From Candidatus Nitrosopolaris nunavutensis (GTDB lineage: Archaea; Thermoproteota; Nitrososphaeria; Nitrososphaerales; Nitrososphaeraceae): DNA of 8,184 nt. Below, in pieces: positions 6,657-8,184 of this stretch (the first letter of the stretch is position 1; every line of letters starts with the position of its first letter). The stretch covers positions 1-8,184 of the forward strand of contig DAOM01000009.1 of NCBI GenBank assembly GCA_002501855.1, written 5' to 3'. Under the pieces are notes generated by a model. That model saw only the letters and a program-made list of their open reading frames with translations, was not told where the DNA came from and did not search any database. Position numbers and translations under genes: made by a program.

Positions 6657-6670
6657 GGATATAAATATTA
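6657..6670 (-). promoter_or_regulatory. TATA box of the six-cysteine protein gene
   Basis: The minus strand reads TAATATTTATATCC, with the TTTATAT core centred about 27 bp upstream of the ATG at 6635. This is the spacing expected between an archaeal TATA box and transcription start, so the mRNA should begin at or next to the start codon. Confidence 0.65.
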
Positions 6671-6825
6671 TGGGTCAGTCGGATCTTTGGGCCTTTCAGG
6701 TTACTTAGGAATAGGAATTTTTCCGCCGGTGAATTGTTGCTTACTGTGGATAATGCAAATGAAAGTCTGCCCCAGTCAGCTTCTTGCAAAACTAAACTTT
6801 TCTGTAGTATTAGTTTCTTCTTTGA

Positions 6826-6897
6826 GGTCCGTTGGTAAGGAGCTCGTACAGAGCAGGAGAGTTTTTTTTGGATAAAGTAATTCGCCCTCCCCTGTGA
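6826..6897 (+). pseudogene. Remnant of a second lipA (C-terminal end only)
   Basis: In the frame starting at 6826 the DNA codes GPLVRSSYRAGEFFLDKVIR, followed by PPL and a TGA stop (6895-6897). The intact lipA has GPLVRSSYRAGELFLEKVIG at 5605-5664. Over the first 19 codons 17 residues are identical, while 13 of 57 bases differ, almost all at synonymous positions. The match includes the RSSY motif of lipoyl synthase. Directly upstream in this frame is a TGA (6823-6825) and then unrelated sequence, so only the end of the gene survives. It lies in the same orientation as lipA, about 1.2 kb away. A longer open frame through here (from 6639) reads this segment out of register and is not a gene. 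Confidence 0.8.
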
Positions 6898-7199
6898 GAT
6901 ATCAGCGAGTCTATGTTGGCGTATTGAAATTAACTGTATGCGATGCAGCAATTTTCACCTCCACTCGTGAAAATCTAGCATGAGCTCCAATACAGGCAAC
7001 CGCTTTTTAAGTTGAGAACCAAAGAGGAAGCTCCATCCCACGATTCACAATATAAGGGGCATGACGACCCATGCATGCCCCACTTGCGAGCAGAATAACA
7101 TGCTGTGCTGACTAAGTTATTTAACTTTTATCTTAAGATTGAAACACCTGAATGGGATTAAACTTAATCGATAAGAACTAGATACTAGTGTCGTAACTT
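6898..7199. other. Stretch without recognisable gene, with one hairpin
   Basis: No reading frame here is convincing on either strand. The only clear structure is an inverted repeat at 7056-7081, listed separately. Minus-strand frames give short open fragments without known motifs. A single ATTGAAAC string near 7138 resembles the end of some CRISPR repeats but occurs once and has no array. Confidence 0.5.
7056..7081. repeat. 8-bp perfect inverted repeat (hairpin)
   Basis: GGGGCATG (7056-7063) and CATGCCCC (7074-7081) are perfect reverse complements around a 10-nt loop. An AT-rich ATATAA lies immediately to the left. It is not next to the end of a recognised gene. It could be a structured RNA element, an old mobile-element end or a protein-binding site; the sequence does not decide. 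Confidence 0.6.
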
Positions 7200-7448
7200 T
7201 TGGATGTTGAATCTTCCAAAGTGATCCATGACCTAGTTCTTGTGCTTGCGTCATTTTCTCTGAGGCTTCCAATTCTGAGAGCATTTTGGCATTATCTTAT
7301 GAGTTACTTCAAAGACAGGAAAGTTCGCGATTTTATGAAACAATGGAGATGTCCCTCCTCCGTTGTGGCTGCTGCCATGGACATGATTGGCCTATTTGAT
7401 ATGATAGTGCCTCTTCTGACAAAGTATTCAAATGAGCGTGAGTCATAG
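7200..7448 (+). CDS. Hypothetical ORF or gene fragment, 82 codons
   Basis: Not recognised. The frame opens directly after a TAA (7194-7196) and the first possible start is TTG at 7200; the next is ATG at residue 34, which would give only 49 aa. The N-terminal part has a moderately hydrophobic stretch (LVLVLASFSLRLPILRAFW, about 12-30), then a basic segment (YFKDRKVRDFMKQWRCP) and a helix-like hydrophobic end (AAAMDMIGLFDMIVPLLTKY). I see no TATA box at 27 bp and no Shine-Dalgarno. Composition is protein-like, so it may be a real small protein, but the weak start and the eroded surroundings fit a fragment of a decayed gene equally well. Confidence 0.3.
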   Translation: MDVESSKVIHDLVLVLASFSLRLPILRAFWHYLMSYFKDRKVRDFMKQWRCPSSVVAAAMDMIGLFDMIVPLLTKYSNERES

Positions 7449-7767
7449 TATGCGACTCAATGTCCATTCCATTCTGCTGTAATTCCGCTATATCATGCCA
7501 ACCCTAGAGATTAGAAGAACTGAATAACGGCCTGGAACTTTCGGGTTAGCAGATCCTGGATGTTCTGATTCTCGCGCTCGCTAGTGTTCACAATATTGGC
7601 ACAAAATATCCAAAATTAACAACAAGCTATAGGTTACAGGCGGCTACGCTTAGCAATGAATCGGGTGTTAGTGGCTTGATTAGAGCGATATTAAGCTTAG
7701 CGTGAGCATTTTAGTACATACGAAACACTAGATCATATTTATTCAGAATAAAAAAAGAGAGTTTCTG
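7449..7767. other. Stretch without recognisable gene
   Basis: All frames are broken by stops. The longest minus-strand fragment, about 35 codons including ENQNIQDLLTRKFQAVIQFF near 7580-7520, begins after a stop and has no start codon or known motif. No tRNA fold could be made out. The right end holds the probable terminator of the repeat-protein gene. Confidence 0.45.
7748..7760 (-). terminator. Oligo-T terminator of the repeat-protein gene
   Basis: On the minus strand, 8-20 bp after the stop codon of the repeat-protein gene, the sequence is TCTCTTTTTTTAT with seven consecutive T residues. Archaeal RNA polymerases commonly stop at such T-runs without a hairpin. No strong stem is seen before it. 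Confidence 0.5.
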
Positions 7768-8184
7768 TTAATGATTCTTTATATGTACGTCTGCGCTATT
7801 GCTGGCTGAATTTGACTGCACGTTACCATTTGCATGTGCGGTACCGCTACTACCACTATTAGATGAACTAATGGAGTTTGATTGGCTTACAGATTGTACC
7901 ACATTTCCGCTGTCCTTTATCTTACCACCATGGTTGCTAATGTGTACTGTCGCAGAATTACTTGCGTCATTCGACTGCACGTTGTTATTTGCGGTTGCGC
8001 TGCCGCTGCTACCACTATTGCTGGCTTGAATATCGTTTGACTGAGTTATAGATTGTACCACATTGCCGCTGTTGCTTATCTTACCACCATGATAATGACC
8101 ACCATGGTTGCTAATGTGTACGTCTGCTGTATTGCTCGCCGAATTCACCTGTATATTATGACTTGCGTCTGCAATGCCATTATC
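7768..8184 (-). CDS. Asn/Ser/Gly-rich tandem-repeat protein, probably secreted (partial)
   Basis: Only the last 138 codons lie in the window; the frame is open to the right edge and a GTG at 8148 is not the true start. The visible part holds two full units and a partial third. Each unit has the order NVQSNxASNSAxVHISNHGG, K-I-x-x-SGNVVQSxxQSN, then SNSGSSG and an Ala/Asn linker. The last full unit is 53 residues; the previous one is 58 because of an extra HYHGG. The last unit ends at VHIKNH and a TAA. Regular Val/Ile, Gln, Asn and Ser spacing with almost no charge suggests stacked beta-strands, somewhat like curlin repeats or a beta-solenoid. The HGGHYHGG and NHGG motifs could bind metal. A signal peptide is expected in the missing N-terminus. 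A surface or matrix role is inference. Confidence 0.75.
   Translation of the reverse strand, partial: DNGIADASHNIQVNSASNTADVHISNHGGHYHGGKISNSGNVVQSITQSNDIQASNSGSSGSATANNNVQSNDASNSATVHISNHGGKIKDSGNVVQSVSQSNSISSSNSGSSGTAHANGNVQSNSASNSADVHIKNH

Noticed and set aside
6639..6951. Open frames on both strands (6639-6875 plus, 6652-6951 minus)
   Set aside because: The plus frame reads the lipA fossil out of register. The minus frame runs antisense to it and lies upstream of the six-cysteine gene. Neither shows a family motif; part of the interval may still be unrecognised relic.
7130..7150. CRISPR-repeat-like ATTGAAAC ending
   Set aside because: Occurs only once, with no spaced copies in the window.
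7540..7600. Possible tRNA T-arm-like string (GTTCTGATTC)
   Set aside because: No matching acceptor stem, D-arm or anticodon arm could be placed around it.
7799..8029. Plus-strand open frame opposite the repeat protein
   Set aside because: Leu/Pro-rich antisense shadow created by the repetitive coding strand.

Overview
The window looks like the chromosome of an ammonia-oxidising archaeon of the Nitrososphaeria (Thaumarchaeota), perhaps a soil-type lineage. The reasons are a split GcvPA/GcvPB glycine decarboxylase, short archaeal-style TATA boxes about 27 bp ahead of start codons (leaderless or nearly leaderless transcripts), few Shine-Dalgarno sites, moderate GC, and a secreted protein rich in Asn, Ser and Gly. 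The genus cannot be fixed from the sequence, and the phylum is itself an inference.

Left half (66-5706), compact and metabolic. It holds almost the whole glycine cleavage system. gcvH, gcvPA and gcvPB (minus strand, 3441 down to 66) form one probable transcript with its own TATA box, and gcvPA and gcvPB overlap by an ATGA. gcvT (minus strand, 4694-3525) lies just upstream. lipA (plus strand, 4783-5706) is transcribed divergently from gcvT. GcvPA/GcvPB decarboxylate glycine onto the lipoyl arm of GcvH, GcvT passes the methylene group to a tetrahydropterin carrier and releases ammonia, and LipA inserts the two sulfurs of the lipoyl group on which GcvH depends. The L protein (dihydrolipoyl dehydrogenase) and an octanoyl or lipoate transferase are not in the window.

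Right half (5707-7767), sparse and eroded. A dead nitroreductase gene (minus strand, about 5713-5971, frameshift plus in-frame stop) follows lipA tail to tail. Further on are a small secreted six-cysteine protein (6635-6339) with a clear leaderless promoter, a 72-bp remnant of a second, diverged lipA (6826-6897), and an unrecognised 82-codon ORF (7200-7448). Several long stretches have no recognisable gene.

Right edge (7768-8184): the 3' part of a gene for an Asn/Ser/Gly-rich tandem-repeat protein, probably secreted and beta-structured, running off the window.

Two themes stand out. Simple-sequence repeats lie at most gene junctions of the gcv cluster, and low-complexity insertions or tails occur in GcvPB, GcvT, GcvH and LipA. 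The space right of lipA looks like a gene graveyard. I found no rRNA, tRNA, CRISPR array or intact mobile element, and nothing that amounts to a clearly new multi-gene system.
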